From Bacteroidetes bacterium ADurb.Bin008 (GTDB lineage: Bacteria > Bacteroidota > Bacteroidia > Bacteroidales > Tenuifilaceae): 64,000 nt of DNA. Shown piece after piece: positions 44,629 to 54,900 of the stretch. Positions within the stretch are counted from its first letter, which is position 1; every line of letters begins with the position of its first letter. The notes beneath the pieces were generated by a model that made no database searches, was not told the DNA's origin, and was given only the letters and a program-made list of their open reading frames with translations. Location: NCBI GenBank assembly GCA_002071445.1, contig MWFE01000042.1, positions 1-64,000 on the forward strand, in the 5' to 3' direction. A program made the translations under genes and the position numbers.

Positions 44629-46014
44629 CTAAAGCCAACTGTTAACCAACTCAATCACTTCTTGCGATAAGGCCCGGGCTTCTTCTGCCGATTTGCTCTC
44701 GGCGTAAATTCTGATAATAGGCTCAGTATTGGATTTGCGCATGTGAATCCACCCTATGTCAAGGTCAATCCTCAACCCATCAAGGGTATTTATTTCTCGG
44801 TTGGCATAGTATTTTTTCAACTTTTCAAGAATCTCATCGGGATCGATGGAAGGACTTAGCTCAATCCGATTTTTTGAAATATAGTAGTCAGGATAGGTTT
44901 TGCGCAGGGCTGTGCAAGCCATGTTTCGCCCGGCCAGGTGAGTGAGGAATAGCGCTATGCCCACCAGGGCATCCCTGCCGTAGTGCAGTTCGGGATAGAT
45001 AACCCCACCATTGCCCTCACCACCGATCACTGCGTTGCACTCCTTCATTTTGGCCACCACGTTCACCTCCCCCACTGCTGAGGGGAAGTATGCTCCCCCA
45101 TACTGCCGAGTAACATCGCGAAGGGCAGATGTGCTGGAAAGGTTTGATACCGTGTTACCCGGTGTGCGTGAGAGAACGTAGTCGGCAACGGCCACCAGGG
45201 TGTACTCCTCGCCAAACATACTGCCGTCCTCACATACTATGGCAAGCCTGTCCACATCAGGGTCAACTGCAAAGCCCACATGGCACTGATGGGTAATTAC
45301 AGCCGATGACAATGCAGTAAGATGCTCGGGAAGCGGTTCGGGGTTATGGGGAAATTCACCGGTAGGGTCCGTATAGAGTTCAACCACATAGTTTATCCCC
45401 AGGGCTTTTAGCAGCCGGGGAATGGCAATCCCTCCAACGGAGTTTATACAGTCGATGGCCACTTTGAAATTGGCATTGGCAATGGCATTGGTATCAACCA
45501 ATTTTAGTTTAAGTATCTGTGCTATATGGGTATCGGCAAAATCGTAATTGCCCACGATGCTGCCAAGGTAGTCAACCTGCGGGAAGGTGAAAGCATTGCC
45601 TTCGGCAAGGTTAAGGACTTCTTTCCCATCGCTGTCGGAAAGGAATTCTCCCAGCTCGTTGAGCAGTTTAAGCGCATTCCAATGCCTTGGGTTGTGGCTG
45701 GCTGTAATGATAATACCCCCCTGCGCTTTTTCGGCCGAAACGGCCATTTCCACCGTAGGGGTTGTGGCCAAACCCAACTCCACAACATCAATCCCGCAGC
45801 CTAATAGCGTCCCTACCACCACCTGATTTACCATTTCGCCCGAAATGCGTGCATCGCGACCCACCACAACCCTGCAACGAGTGTTGGGATGACGATTTTT
45901 AACCCACTTTGCAAATGCGCTGGTATAGAGCGATATATTCAAAGGGTTCAACCCGTCGTTGATGCTCCCGCCTATGGTTCCCCTGATGCCCGATATGGAT
46001 TTGATTAGTGCCAT
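44629..46014 (-). CDS. glmM: Phosphoglucosamine mutase
   Basis: A 461-residue alpha-D-phosphohexomutase, probably GlmM, converting glucosamine-6-phosphate to glucosamine-1-phosphate for UDP-GlcNAc and thus cell wall and lipopolysaccharide. Phosphoserine Ser106 lies in T-A-S-H-N-P. The metal loop D-P-D-V-D-R-L, the sugar-binding G-E-G-N-G-G and the phosphate-binding R-K-S-N-T-E-P-I-I-R-I-Y motif near the C-terminus are all intact. G-E-G-N-G-G fits glucosamine rather than mannose or glucose substrates, but the assignment to GlmM is still by family. Stands alone, with the POT transporter gene 116 bases upstream. Confidence 0.82.
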   Translation of the reverse strand: MALIKSISGIRGTIGGSINDGLNPLNISLYTSAFAKWVKNRHPNTRCRVVVGRDARISGEMVNQVVVGTLLGCGIDVVELGLATTPTVEMAVSAEKAQGGIIITASHNPRHWNALKLLNELGEFLSDSDGKEVLNLAEGNAFTFPQVDYLGSIVGNYDFADTHIAQILKLKLVDTNAIANANFKVAIDCINSVGGIAIPRLLKALGINYVVELYTDPTGEFPHNPEPLPEHLTALSSAVITHQCHVGFAVDPDVDRLAIVCEDGSMFGEEYTLVAVADYVLSRTPGNTVSNLSSTSALRDVTRQYGGAYFPSAVGEVNVVAKMKECNAVIGGEGNGGVIYPELHYGRDALVGIALFLTHLAGRNMACTALRKTYPDYYISKNRIELSPSIDPDEILEKLKKYYANREINTLDGLRIDLDIGWIHMRKSNTEPIIRIYAESKSAEEARALSQEVIELVNSWL

Positions 46015-46130
46015 TTTTCAACATATTAATTTCCACAGCAAAGGTGGTAAAAAGGTGGCATTTGCGCAATGCTACCTCTGTTAAACGTTTGTGTGCTATA
46101 TTTAGTATTGTGCAAGGGTTATGCGGAATC

Positions 46131-47459
46131 CTACGACGCCTGATTCATATCATAAATCTCCCTTTTGGGAACAAGGTAGCGATTGTACAACAGTAGTCCC
46201 GAAATGGTAATTACACCAATCCCGCTAAACATCAGCCAAAGCAAACTCGGTCGTCCCATTTCGCTCACAAACTTTACGTAGGTATAGGCACCCAGCACAC
46301 CCCCTATCCCGCTGCCAATCACTCCGTACAGGAACGAGTATCCCAGGTAAAGTGCCTTTTTATCGGGCGGAGCGATGAGTCCAACGTAGGAAATGAATTT
46401 GGGGTGGGCCGTCATCTCGCCAATGGAGAAAATGGTAATACCCGCCATGAAAACCCAGGCATAGGTGGAGATGGCCAGAATTCCCATGCCAATCGTTCCT
46501 AATGCAATCCCAACAATCATTGTGGGAAGCGCCTTGGTATTTTTAACGATGTACGAGATGATTAGTTGTAGCAATATGATGGTTCCGGCATTGATAACGG
46601 TAACGTGCTCGGCCGCAAATTGCCAATTTGGGTTCTCAACAAATAGTCCCAGAAAGGAGTTAACCACGTTATTCACCGGTGTCATGTCCATGTACTCGGT
46701 TAGGTACCAAAGCACGGTGTCGAACATCTGGAAGTAGAGTATCCAAAAACAGGAGTAAATGGCTATCATCACCATAAACCGGTAATCTTTAATCACCATC
46801 ACCGCACCTTTTAAAACATCACCCAGTTTTTTTTGTACTTCGGGTCGTGCCGGCTCTTTGTAAACAAAAAGGGCAAGGAATAGCAACCAGCCCGTACCCA
46901 CGGCAGCCATGATGAAAATATAGTTCCAGCCAATGGTTTTCAAATATGGTATGAGGAACAGGGGGAACAGGAAGGCCCCCAGGTTGATTGTCCAGTAAAA
47001 AATGCCGAAGCCCAGGGTCGAGTTGCTCTCGTCGGTGCAGCGGGCAATGGTGCCCGATATGATTGGCTTGAAAAAGCCGGCTCCGGTAACCATTAGCAAC
47101 AGGCTAGCAAAAACCACGTAGTAGCTCGTGCTGAAACTGGTGAACAGATAACCCAGCGACATCACTATAAATGAAAAGATAAGGGTTTTCTTATACCCAA
47201 ACTGGTCGGCCAGTGCCCCGCTAAGTATGGGCAGCAGGTACAGCAGTGGTGTGATAACACTTTTGATAACCCCAACGCTCTCCTTGGAGAAACCCAACCC
47301 TCCCTGGCTAATGTCTAAAACCAGGTAAACCGACAGGATTGACATTACACCGTAGTACGAGCCCCGCTCGAAAAACTCCATCACGATAACTGTCCAAAAA
47401 TTCCGGGGGAAAGAGGAAATCCCTTTGCGTGCCTTTTGCTTTTCCATGGTGTCATTCAT
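46131..47459 (-). CDS. POT/PTR2-type major facilitator transporter
   Basis: Inner-membrane transporter of about 442 residues and 12 hydrophobic helices. The first helix carries E-F-F-E-R-G-S-Y-Y, the E-x-x-E-R-F-x-Y-Y signature of proton-coupled oligopeptide transporters with Gly in place of Phe. A second signature, F-Y-W-T-I-N-L-G-A-F, is also present. Uptake of di- or tripeptides is the family function; the changed motif leaves the substrate open. The start is placed at ATG 47459; a -7 element, TAGCTTTG, lies at 47478-47485 inside a longer frame, so the upstream start is unlikely. ATG 47447 is also possible. Confidence 0.82.
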   Translation of the reverse strand: MNDTMEKQKARKGISSFPRNFWTVIVMEFFERGSYYGVMSILSVYLVLDISQGGLGFSKESVGVIKSVITPLLYLLPILSGALADQFGYKKTLIFSFIVMSLGYLFTSFSTSYYVVFASLLLMVTGAGFFKPIISGTIARCTDESNSTLGFGIFYWTINLGAFLFPLFLIPYLKTIGWNYIFIMAAVGTGWLLFLALFVYKEPARPEVQKKLGDVLKGAVMVIKDYRFMVMIAIYSCFWILYFQMFDTVLWYLTEYMDMTPVNNVVNSFLGLFVENPNWQFAAEHVTVINAGTIILLQLIISYIVKNTKALPTMIVGIALGTIGMGILAISTYAWVFMAGITIFSIGEMTAHPKFISYVGLIAPPDKKALYLGYSFLYGVIGSGIGGVLGAYTYVKFVSEMGRPSLLWLMFSGIGVITISGLLLYNRYLVPKREIYDMNQAS

Positions 47460-47477
47460 TTTTCGAAACTGAATCCA

Positions 47478-47485
47478 CAAAGCTA
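47478..47485 (-). promoter_or_regulatory. -7 promoter element of the POT-type transporter gene
   Basis: Minus-strand TAGCTTTG matches TAnnTTTG, 18 bases before the ATG at 47459. Confidence 0.5.
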
Positions 47486-47550
47486 ATGGTTTTTTCAAAC
47501 CATGGAAATATTTTTTATAGGCATGGATTAAATAAGGGAATCCTGTTTGA

Positions 47551-47568
47551 CTGAGGCTCCGGCCTCAG
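47551..47568. repeat. Short hairpin in the POT-sigma gap
   Basis: CTGAGGC and GCCTCAG pair around TCCG, followed by the overlapping palindrome AGCTGCAGCT (47567-47576). No T-run follows, so a terminator role is doubtful. Confidence 0.4.
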
Positions 47569-47671
47569 CTGCAGCTATTTTGCTTGGTTTCACCAAGAGG
47601 CACAGCATGATTACAATAGATTGAAGGCGATACAACCGCCGCCGAACTAAAGAAGGGCCATATTAATGAGA

Positions 47672-47699
47672 AAAGGGCACAGCCACTGTGTGCCCCTTT
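47672..47699 (-). terminator. Intrinsic terminator after the sigma-factor gene
   Basis: AAAGGGCACA and TGTGTGCCCCTTT form a GC-rich stem with a slight mismatch, 37 bases after the sigma-factor stop codon. On the minus strand it is followed by TTTTCTCATT. Confidence 0.65.
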
Positions 47700-47736
47700 G
47701 CATTAAATGGTCTTATTTATAAGCGACTATATCTCC

Positions 47737-48234
47737 CTACTGATAGTTTGGCAAAGCGTTCATCAACTTCTGACGGGAGAAGAAAATTCGGCTTTTCACC
47801 GTTCCTATCTTGAGGTTCAACTTCTCAGCAATTTCTTTATACTTATAACCTGAAGTATGCATCTGGAACGGAATTCTAAAATCATCGTCCAGATTTTCAA
47901 TCTTCTGATTAATCTCGCTGTGGGAGTAAGACGACTCAGGGCTCTCGCCATGGGCACGACCGTTGATAAGAAACTGGTTGTCGCTTGAATCGAATGTGGT
48001 ACGCTGCTTAACTGCCTTGCGGTAATTATTAATAAAGGTGTTCTTCATTATGGTGAAGGTCCAGGCTTTAATATTGGTATTGTCCGCAAATTTATCCCTG
48101 TAGGTAAGGGCCTTTAAAAAGGTCTCCTGCACCAGGTCGTGGGCATCCTCAGGATTAGCCGTCAGGCTATAGGCAAATCTCTCGAGATTTGGCTCCAGCT
48201 CAATGAGAGCGGTATTAAATTCTGCTGTTGACAT
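47737..48234 (-). CDS. ECF RNA polymerase sigma factor
   Basis: A 165-residue extracytoplasmic-function sigma factor. Region 2 contains F-A-Y-S-L-T, D-A-H-D-L-V-Q-E-T-F-L-K-A (2.2-2.3) and W-T-F-T-I-M-K-N-T-F-I-N-N-Y-R (2.4). Region 4 contains I-P-F-Q-M-H and the helix-turn-helix Y-K-E-I-A-E-K-L-N-L-K-I-G-T-V-K-S-R-I-F-F-S-R. The ATG at 48234 gives the usual length; the frame extends to 48306 through the promoter. No anti-sigma factor gene is adjacent, so what controls it cannot be seen. Confidence 0.9.
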   Translation of the reverse strand: MSTAEFNTALIELEPNLERFAYSLTANPEDAHDLVQETFLKALTYRDKFADNTNIKAWTFTIMKNTFINNYRKAVKQRTTFDSSDNQFLINGRAHGESPESSYSHSEINQKIENLDDDFRIPFQMHTSGYKYKEIAEKLNLKIGTVKSRIFFSRQKLMNALPNYQ

Positions 48235-48282
48235 GGCTTTGTGTTTATGTTTGTTCTTATTTAGACTAATTAAATGTTTATG

Positions 48283-48290
48283 CAAAAATA
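48283..48290 (-). promoter_or_regulatory. -7 promoter element of the sigma-factor gene
   Basis: Minus-strand TATTTTTG, a perfect match, 48 bases before ATG 48234. Confidence 0.5.
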
Positions 48291-48553
48291 GCTTAGATTT
48301 AAACAAAATGTACTCAGAATGTCAATCTGAAGCCCTTTTTCGAGCATGATTCTAAATAACAACCGTTGTTTTCAGTAGATTTTTCAAGGCATTTGCGACT
48401 TCTTTCTAAATTAGATACAAATAACAGCGCGCTGTTTTTTCATATTTTTTTTAAAATTAAACAGGCCATAGGATAGTTAACAGAATCTCCCATTAATTGT
48501 GGCTTTGTAATGGAAAAAATTAATTTGGCTAACAATATTTACAGTGTTTATCG

Positions 48554-48561
48554 TACCTTTA
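48554..48561 (+). promoter_or_regulatory. Probable -7 element of rmuC
   Basis: TACCTTTA, one base off consensus, ends 19 bases before the ATG, the same distance seen for several other genes here. Confidence 0.5.
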
Positions 48562-48580
48562 AGGTTTAAAAACGGATGAA

Positions 48581-50191
48581 ATGACCGAACTTGCTCTTTA
48601 CGTTATAATTGGCTTAATCCTTGGCTTTCTGGTTGCACTGCCGATTTTCAGGTATGCCTTCAAAGGCGGCTCGTCGCAGCATCAATCAAGTCACGAATTG
48701 GTGGAGATTGAGGGTAATCTGCGTGTTGCAAACGACAGGATCGCAAGATTAACCGACGATGTCGCCCGGCGCGACGAGGAGATTGGCAGGTTGGAAAAGC
48801 TGAAGGATGAACACGTAATGCGCCTATCCTCAGCCGATACGCTTATGGATGAGATGCGCAAAAACTCTGAAAATAGCAGGCAGGAGCAAGTTAAACTGCA
48901 AGAGGAGCATAATAAAAGGGTTGAAGCCTTTCAGGAGTTGAGCAGAAGCCACTCGGGGCTTCAAATTCGGGTACAAACCCTGAACGAACAGCTGGCCTCA
49001 CTGACAAAGGAGCTGGAGACTCTTAAAGACGAACGTAAAGTGCTGCAGTCGGATTTATCAGCCGCCAGAGAGCGTGGAATAGAGCTGGAGAAGGAGAATA
49101 AGTACCAGAAGGAGATGCTTGAAAAGCAAAAAGTTGAGATGGAGGAGATAGGGAAAAAGTTTGCGGCTGAGTTTAAAATCCTGGCCGACTCCATACTCGA
49201 GGACAAGAGTAAGCGGTTTACGGAGATTAACCAGAAGAATATTGAAGGGCTGCTTAAACCGTTAGGCGAGAACCTTTCGCTGTTCCAGAAAAAGGTGGAA
49301 GAGGTGTACGACAGGGAGAGCAAGGAGCGCTTTTCGCTGGGTAAAGAGGTGGAGAAGCTGGTGCTGCTCAACCAAAGAATTAGCGAGGAGGCCAACAACC
49401 TGACCAATGCCCTGAAAGGGCAGGTAAAGCAAATGGGAAACTGGGGGGAGATGATATTGGAAAGCATTCTTGAAAAATCGGGACTGGTGAAAGGGCGCGA
49501 ATACTTTGTGCAGGAATCGCTTAAAAGCGATGAGGGGCAAAGGCTGCAACCCGACGTTATCATTGCCTACCCCGACAAGAGAAGGGTGGTGGTCGATTCC
49601 AAGGTATCGCTTGTGGCATACGAGAGATACTGCTCGTCCGATTCGCCCGATGACCAGGCCAGGGCCTTAGCCGAGCACATGCGATCGGTAAAGATGCATG
49701 TCGATACTCTCAGCAGTAAAAACTATCAGGATACGGTGGGATCGCTGGACTTCGTGATGATGTTTGTTCCCATCGAACCGGCATTTATGCTGGCCATGCA
49801 AACCGATAATGAGCTGTGGAACTATGCTTATAACCGCAGAGTACTGATTATCAGTCCAACAAACTTAATTGCTGCCCTGAAACTGATTTATGACCTTTGG
49901 CAGCGTGAGCACCAGAACAAGCATGCCATTGAGATTGCCGAGAGGGGAGGTAGGCTGTATGACAAGTTCGTTGGTTTTGTGGATAGTTTAAAAACCATAG
50001 GGCATCATCTGGACCTCAGCAAGGAGAGCTACGAGGCGGCCTTCAAACAGCTATCCACCGGTAGTGGGAACCTGGTATCGCAGGCGCAAAAAATTAAGAT
50101 GTTAGGGGCCAAAGCCAAAAAGTCCTTATCCGACTCCTTGTTAGAATCAACTGAGGATGAATCAACCCGGGCATTAACAGAACCAGAATAG
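48581..50191 (+). CDS. rmuC: DNA recombination protein RmuC
   Basis: A 536-residue protein thought to limit DNA inversions at short inverted repeats. It has an N-terminal membrane helix (residues 3-23), a long coiled coil (about 40-195) and the RmuC nuclease-like domain (about 230-480) with M-G-N-W-G-E-M-I-L-E, P-D-V-I-I-A-Y-P and V-V-D-S-K-V-S-L, the last holding the D-S-K core of the PD-(D/E)xK fold. Length and order match the family. The glycosyltransferase gene starts two bases after its stop codon. Confidence 0.9.
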   Translation: MTELALYVIIGLILGFLVALPIFRYAFKGGSSQHQSSHELVEIEGNLRVANDRIARLTDDVARRDEEIGRLEKLKDEHVMRLSSADTLMDEMRKNSENSRQEQVKLQEEHNKRVEAFQELSRSHSGLQIRVQTLNEQLASLTKELETLKDERKVLQSDLSAARERGIELEKENKYQKEMLEKQKVEMEEIGKKFAAEFKILADSILEDKSKRFTEINQKNIEGLLKPLGENLSLFQKKVEEVYDRESKERFSLGKEVEKLVLLNQRISEEANNLTNALKGQVKQMGNWGEMILESILEKSGLVKGREYFVQESLKSDEGQRLQPDVIIAYPDKRRVVVDSKVSLVAYERYCSSDSPDDQARALAEHMRSVKMHVDTLSSKNYQDTVGSLDFVMMFVPIEPAFMLAMQTDNELWNYAYNRRVLIISPTNLIAALKLIYDLWQREHQNKHAIEIAERGGRLYDKFVGFVDSLKTIGHHLDLSKESYEAAFKQLSTGSGNLVSQAQKIKMLGAKAKKSLSDSLLESTEDESTRALTEPE

Positions 50192-50193
50192 CC

Positions 50194-51147
50194 ATGATAT
50201 CGATTTGCTTACCGGTTTATAACTACGATATTACTGATTTAACCGACGAACTCCTTCGCCAGGCGAAGGAAAGCAATATCGATATCGAAATCCTTGTTTT
50301 CGACGATTTCTCCATATCCTACTACAAGAAACGCAATGCTGCAGTTTCTACTCTTACCAACGTTAGCTACCTGGAGTTCGACCAGAATTTGGGACGTAGT
50401 AAAATTCGTAACCGCCTGGCCGATTTTGCCAAAGGCAACTGGCTCCTCTTCATGGATTGCGATGTAATCCCCGATTCGCCCCAATTTTTATACAACTACA
50501 ACAGGGCCATCAACGAAGCTGATGTCATTTGCGGAGGGATAGGCTATGGACCCAAACCCCTCAATGATAAACTATTGCTCCGATGGAAATACGGAGTACG
50601 CCGCGAAAGCAAAAACGCTTCCCGGCGACAAATGTCGCCCCACGCCTCCTTCCTAAGCAGCAATTTCATGATTAAACGCGAGGTGTTCCATCAAATCCGC
50701 TTTAACGAGGAGATTTCGGGGTATGGACACGAGGATACCCTGTTTGGCCTCGACCTAAAAATCAACAACATTCCCGTTTACCACATTAACAACCCCTGTA
50801 TTCACCTTGGCATTGAACCATGTTTTGAATATCTGGCCAAGACTGAAAAAGGAATAATAAACCTTGTCCGTTTGCTACGGATAGTACCGCATCAGAAAAA
50901 AAATTTGCGACGCAACATCAAACTGCTGAGATATTACTCATTTTTCCGCAGTATAGGCCTGGCCTATCCCCTTAGATGGGTATTCCGCGTGTTTAACCCC
51001 ATCATTCGCAGGCTACTGTGCAGCACAAAACCTTCCATTTTCCTTTTCGACCTTTATAAAATGGGCCTGATGGCCCAGGTGTTCAATAAGCCGAACCTGA
51101 CCGAAGATACACACGTCGATTTTTTTAATTACATGGTAGCAGAGTAA
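50194..51147 (+). CDS. Family 2 glycosyltransferase
   Basis: A 317-residue GT-A-fold transferase, presumably cytoplasmic or membrane-associated and adding a sugar to a surface polysaccharide or lipid. The N-terminus I-S-I-C-L-P-V-Y-N-Y and the nucleotide-sugar motif F-M-D-C-D (D-x-D) near residue 90 are typical of GT2. The acceptor-side motif G-Y-G-H-E-D-T-L-F-G is seen near 185. No transmembrane helix is clear. Donor and acceptor unknown. It follows rmuC after two bases, so it is transcribed with it, though no shared function is obvious. Confidence 0.85.
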   Translation: MISICLPVYNYDITDLTDELLRQAKESNIDIEILVFDDFSISYYKKRNAAVSTLTNVSYLEFDQNLGRSKIRNRLADFAKGNWLLFMDCDVIPDSPQFLYNYNRAINEADVICGGIGYGPKPLNDKLLLRWKYGVRRESKNASRRQMSPHASFLSSNFMIKREVFHQIRFNEEISGYGHEDTLFGLDLKINNIPVYHINNPCIHLGIEPCFEYLAKTEKGIINLVRLLRIVPHQKKNLRRNIKLLRYYSFFRSIGLAYPLRWVFRVFNPIIRRLLCSTKPSIFLFDLYKMGLMAQVFNKPNLTEDTHVDFFNYMVAE

Positions 51148-51267
51148 CATTTAGATTTTGAATGGATTCTTGCATCACCCTAATTATCAAATAAATGAAT
51201 TAATTCTTCGCAAATTCCCCGTTATGGATTTCGCAAATCTGATGAGATCTTTATAACATTGTTTTGC

Positions 51268-51275
51268 TACCTTTA
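51268..51275 (+). promoter_or_regulatory. Probable -7 element of the retropepsin-like gene
   Basis: TACCTTTA, one base off the consensus, 24 bases before ATG 51300; the longer frame from 51264 would run through it. Confidence 0.45.
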
Positions 51276-51299
51276 TCCGCTCTTGAAACCGTTTTTCAC

Positions 51300-51731
51300 A
51301 TGACTGAAACCATCCCCTTTGAACTTCACAGGATTGAAAGCAACAACTACCATTCTCTGATACAAGGTAAAATCAACGGGCAACCGGTGGTGCTCATCCT
51401 CGATACAGGGGCTTCGAGCACCGTTATCGACCAATCGGTGGCCATTGGTACCCCCATTGAACCCGATGAGGATCACGAGGTTTTTGCTGCAGGGGTCAAT
51501 GCCAAAAGGATTGATGTCAAACAGATTGAATTGCCATCTTTGCAATTGGGAGACGTGGTCTTCAACAACATTATTGTGTTTAGCACTGACCTACGGTCAC
51601 TTTCCGAACTTTACCTCGAAATGACAGGTATTGAAATTCATGGTCTTCTGGGATGCGATTTTATGGTGGATAACAACGCTACCGTAGATTTTTCAACCGG
51701 AACGATTAAGCTGAACCGGATTCATGAGTAA
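51300..51731 (+). CDS. Retropepsin-like aspartic protease domain protein
   Basis: A 143-residue protein with one pepsin/retropepsin-type half: I-L-D-T-G-A-S-S-T-V-I-D near residue 35 holds the catalytic Asp, followed by the flap region, and G-L-L-G-C-D-F-M fits the second conserved motif. Retropepsins act as dimers of such single domains. No signal peptide or membrane helix is visible, so it is probably cytoplasmic. The start is the ATG at 51300 rather than an upstream TTG. Single gene; substrate unknown. Confidence 0.75.
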   Translation: MTETIPFELHRIESNNYHSLIQGKINGQPVVLILDTGASSTVIDQSVAIGTPIEPDEDHEVFAAGVNAKRIDVKQIELPSLQLGDVVFNNIIVFSTDLRSLSELYLEMTGIEIHGLLGCDFMVDNNATVDFSTGTIKLNRIHE

Positions 51732-51861
51732 ATTTTCCACTTCCCATACGTTGAACCCAATCTTTGACATTACGCAATGCTCATTGGGGAAATTAAAAAA
51801 ACAGATTTTTCATAATACAATTGTATTCTTTTCCTTTTATGGCATTTAGTAAAAAAAATAA

Positions 51862-51869
51862 TATCTTTG
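51862..51869 (+). promoter_or_regulatory. -7 promoter element of secDF
   Basis: TATCTTTG, a perfect match, 52 bases before the ATG. Confidence 0.6.
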
Positions 51870-51921
51870 CCCACGTTTTTTTTAAAATTAAGAATAATCA
51901 ATAGTTTAACACAAAGAAACA

Positions 51922-54900
51922 ATGCAAAATAGAGGCGCCATTAGGCTTATTGCCATTGCACTAGCGCTGGTATGTATCTACCAGCTCTCCTTCACCTGGG
52001 TTACCAAAAAGGTAGAACGCCAAGCTGTACGCATAGCTCAGGGCGATGCCAAAAAGGAGTATCACTATCTCGATTCTATTTCGAACGAAACGGTTTACAA
52101 CTTCCTGTGGGTAAGAAAATACACCTATCGGGATTGTAAAGAGAGGGAAATCAATCTGGGTCTTGACCTAAAAGGCGGGATGAACGTAACCCTCGAAGTG
52201 TCGGTGGTGGAAATCCTTCGTTCCATGTCGAACTACAGTACCGACAGTTCATTCCTTGCTGCCATAGATATGGCCAAGAAAATGGCTCCCAGCGAGGATT
52301 TTGTTACCCGATTCGGGAACGCATTCCAAGCCATTGCTCCCAATGCCAGGCTGGCGGCTATTTTCAATACCGTTGAGCTGCGCGACAGGATCAATTTCAA
52401 CTCTTCCAACGAGGATGTGTTGAAGGTTATCCGCAAGGAGGCTGAAGATGCCATTGCAAACTCTTATAATATCTTACGGAACAGGATCGACCGCTTTGGC
52501 GTTTCACAACCCAACATACAAAGGCTCGAAGGGTCGGGAAGGATTTTGGTTGAACTTCCCGGGGTTAAAGACCCGGAGAGGGTTCGCAAACTCCTGCAAG
52601 GAACGGCCAGCCTTGAGTTTTGGGAGACTTACGAAAACAGCGAGATTTTCCCATCGCTTGAACAGGCCAACAGAAAAATTAAGGAGATCAATGATGCTTT
52701 GGCCAAACTTGAAGCGCCCGCCGAAAAGGAAAAAACAGAAACTCCAAAGGAAAAACCTGCCATTGAAGAAACTCCCGCCGAAAAAGCGGATACCGCTTCA
52801 AAAGAGGATGAGCTGCTGAGCATGCTTAAGACGGAAAGCGACACTACAGATTTAACCCGTGAAGAGTGGGCCAAGGATTATCCCCTATTTGCCATTCTAA
52901 GCCCATCCACCAATCAGCAGGGTCAAATTCTACCGGGCCCATCCATTGGATTGGCACATTATCGCGACACAGCTAAAATCAATGAATACCTCAACACGCC
53001 TCAGATTCGTCAGCTTTTCCCAAGGGATGCCAAATTCTTATGGACTGTCAAACCGGTGAAATGGGATAAAACCAAGAGCTACTATGAGCTGATTGCCATT
53101 AAAGTGACCAATCGCGATGGCAAGCCCTCGCTGGATGGCTCGGTGGTTACCGATGCCCGTGATGAGTTTGGCACTTCCGGATCTGCCGAAGTAACCATGG
53201 CCATGAATGCCGAAGGTGCAAAAATTTGGGCCAGATTAACAGCCGACAACGTGGGTAAATCCATAGCCATTGTTCTCGATGAGCTGGTTTATTCATATCC
53301 AAGGGTTAATCAGGAAATCAAAGGAGGACGTTCATCCATCACCGGGGATTTTACCATTAACGAGGCGAAAGACCTTGCCAACGTGCTCAAATCAGGAAAA
53401 CTTCCTGCACCCGCACGCATTATTCAGGAGGAGATTGTGGGGCCCTCATTAGGCCAGGAATCCATTGACTCCGGAATGAGATCGTTCGTTTTCAGCTTGA
53501 TCATTGTAATGCTTTACATGATATTCTACTACAGCCGCAGGGGCGGCGTGATTGCCGACGTAGCTCTGATGGCCAACCTGTTTTTCATCTTCGGGGTACT
53601 GGCCTCCTTCCAGGCCACCCTTACCCTTCCGGGTATTGCCGGTATTGTGCTAACCATGGGTATGGCGGTTGACACCAACGTGCTTATACTCGAGCGTATT
53701 CGTGAGGAGCACAGGGCCGGAAAAGGTTTGAACATGGCTATTTCTGATGGTTTCAAAAATGCCTATTCGGCAATCATCGATGGAAACGTTACCACGCTGC
53801 TCACAGGGATTGTACTATACATGTTCGGCTCAGGCCCCATCCGCGGGTTTGCCACAACCCTTGTGATTGGTATTCTCACATCGCTCTTTAGCGCAATATT
53901 CATCTCGCGCCTGATTATTCAATTCATGGTTGACAGAAAGTACACACTTACCTTCTGGACCAAATTCAGCGAGCAGGCCTTTCAAAATACAAAGATCAAC
54001 TTCATTGGCAGTAGAAAATTTGCATACATTTTTTCGTCAACCATTATCATCATTACCCTGCTTTCGCTGGGTATCAGGGGGCTAAATCCCGGTATCGATT
54101 TCACAGGGGGCCGTTCGTATGTGGTAAGGTTCGATCAGAATGTTTCTACAGCTGATCTGGCTTCGGATTTAAGGGTTATATTAGGTGAAAGTCCGGAGGT
54201 GAAAACCTTTGGATCGCAGAATCAGGTGAAGATTACCACCAAGTACAAGATCAACGAGGACGATGAGAGCATTGATAATGAGATTGATTCGCTAATCTAT
54301 GTGGGATCTGCATCATTCTTGCCCACAGATACTTCCCTCGAAACCTTCAAGGATGTTTATAAACAAAGCAGCGTAAAGGTTGGGCCAACCATTGCCATCG
54401 ACCTTCGCCGCGAGGCTTTCATAGCCGTTTTCATTGCATTGATAGCCATTTTCCTTTACATTGTCGTGAGGTTTAAAAACTGGAGCTACGGAACAGGTGC
54501 AGTTTTAGCCCTTTTCCACGATGCTCTGGTAATTGTTGGGATGTTTTCAATTTTCTACAATAGATTACCCTTTGGGCTGGAGGTTGACCAGGCATTTATA
54601 GCCGCAATCCTTACCATCATTGGGTATTCCATAAACGACACCGTGGTTATTTTCGACCGTGTACGTGAGTACATTAAGCTTTATCCAAAGCGCGACAGGG
54701 TTGAAATCATTAATAGTGCGCTGAATGATACATTAAGCCGAACATTCTCAACATCTTTCAGTACTCTGGTGGTGCTTATCCCCATTTTCTTCTTCGGAGG
54801 CGATAGCATCCGCGGATTTATATTCGGGCTGATAATCGGTATTATTTTTGGTACCTATTCTTCGTTGTTCATCGCATCACCGATTGCATACGACCTGCAG

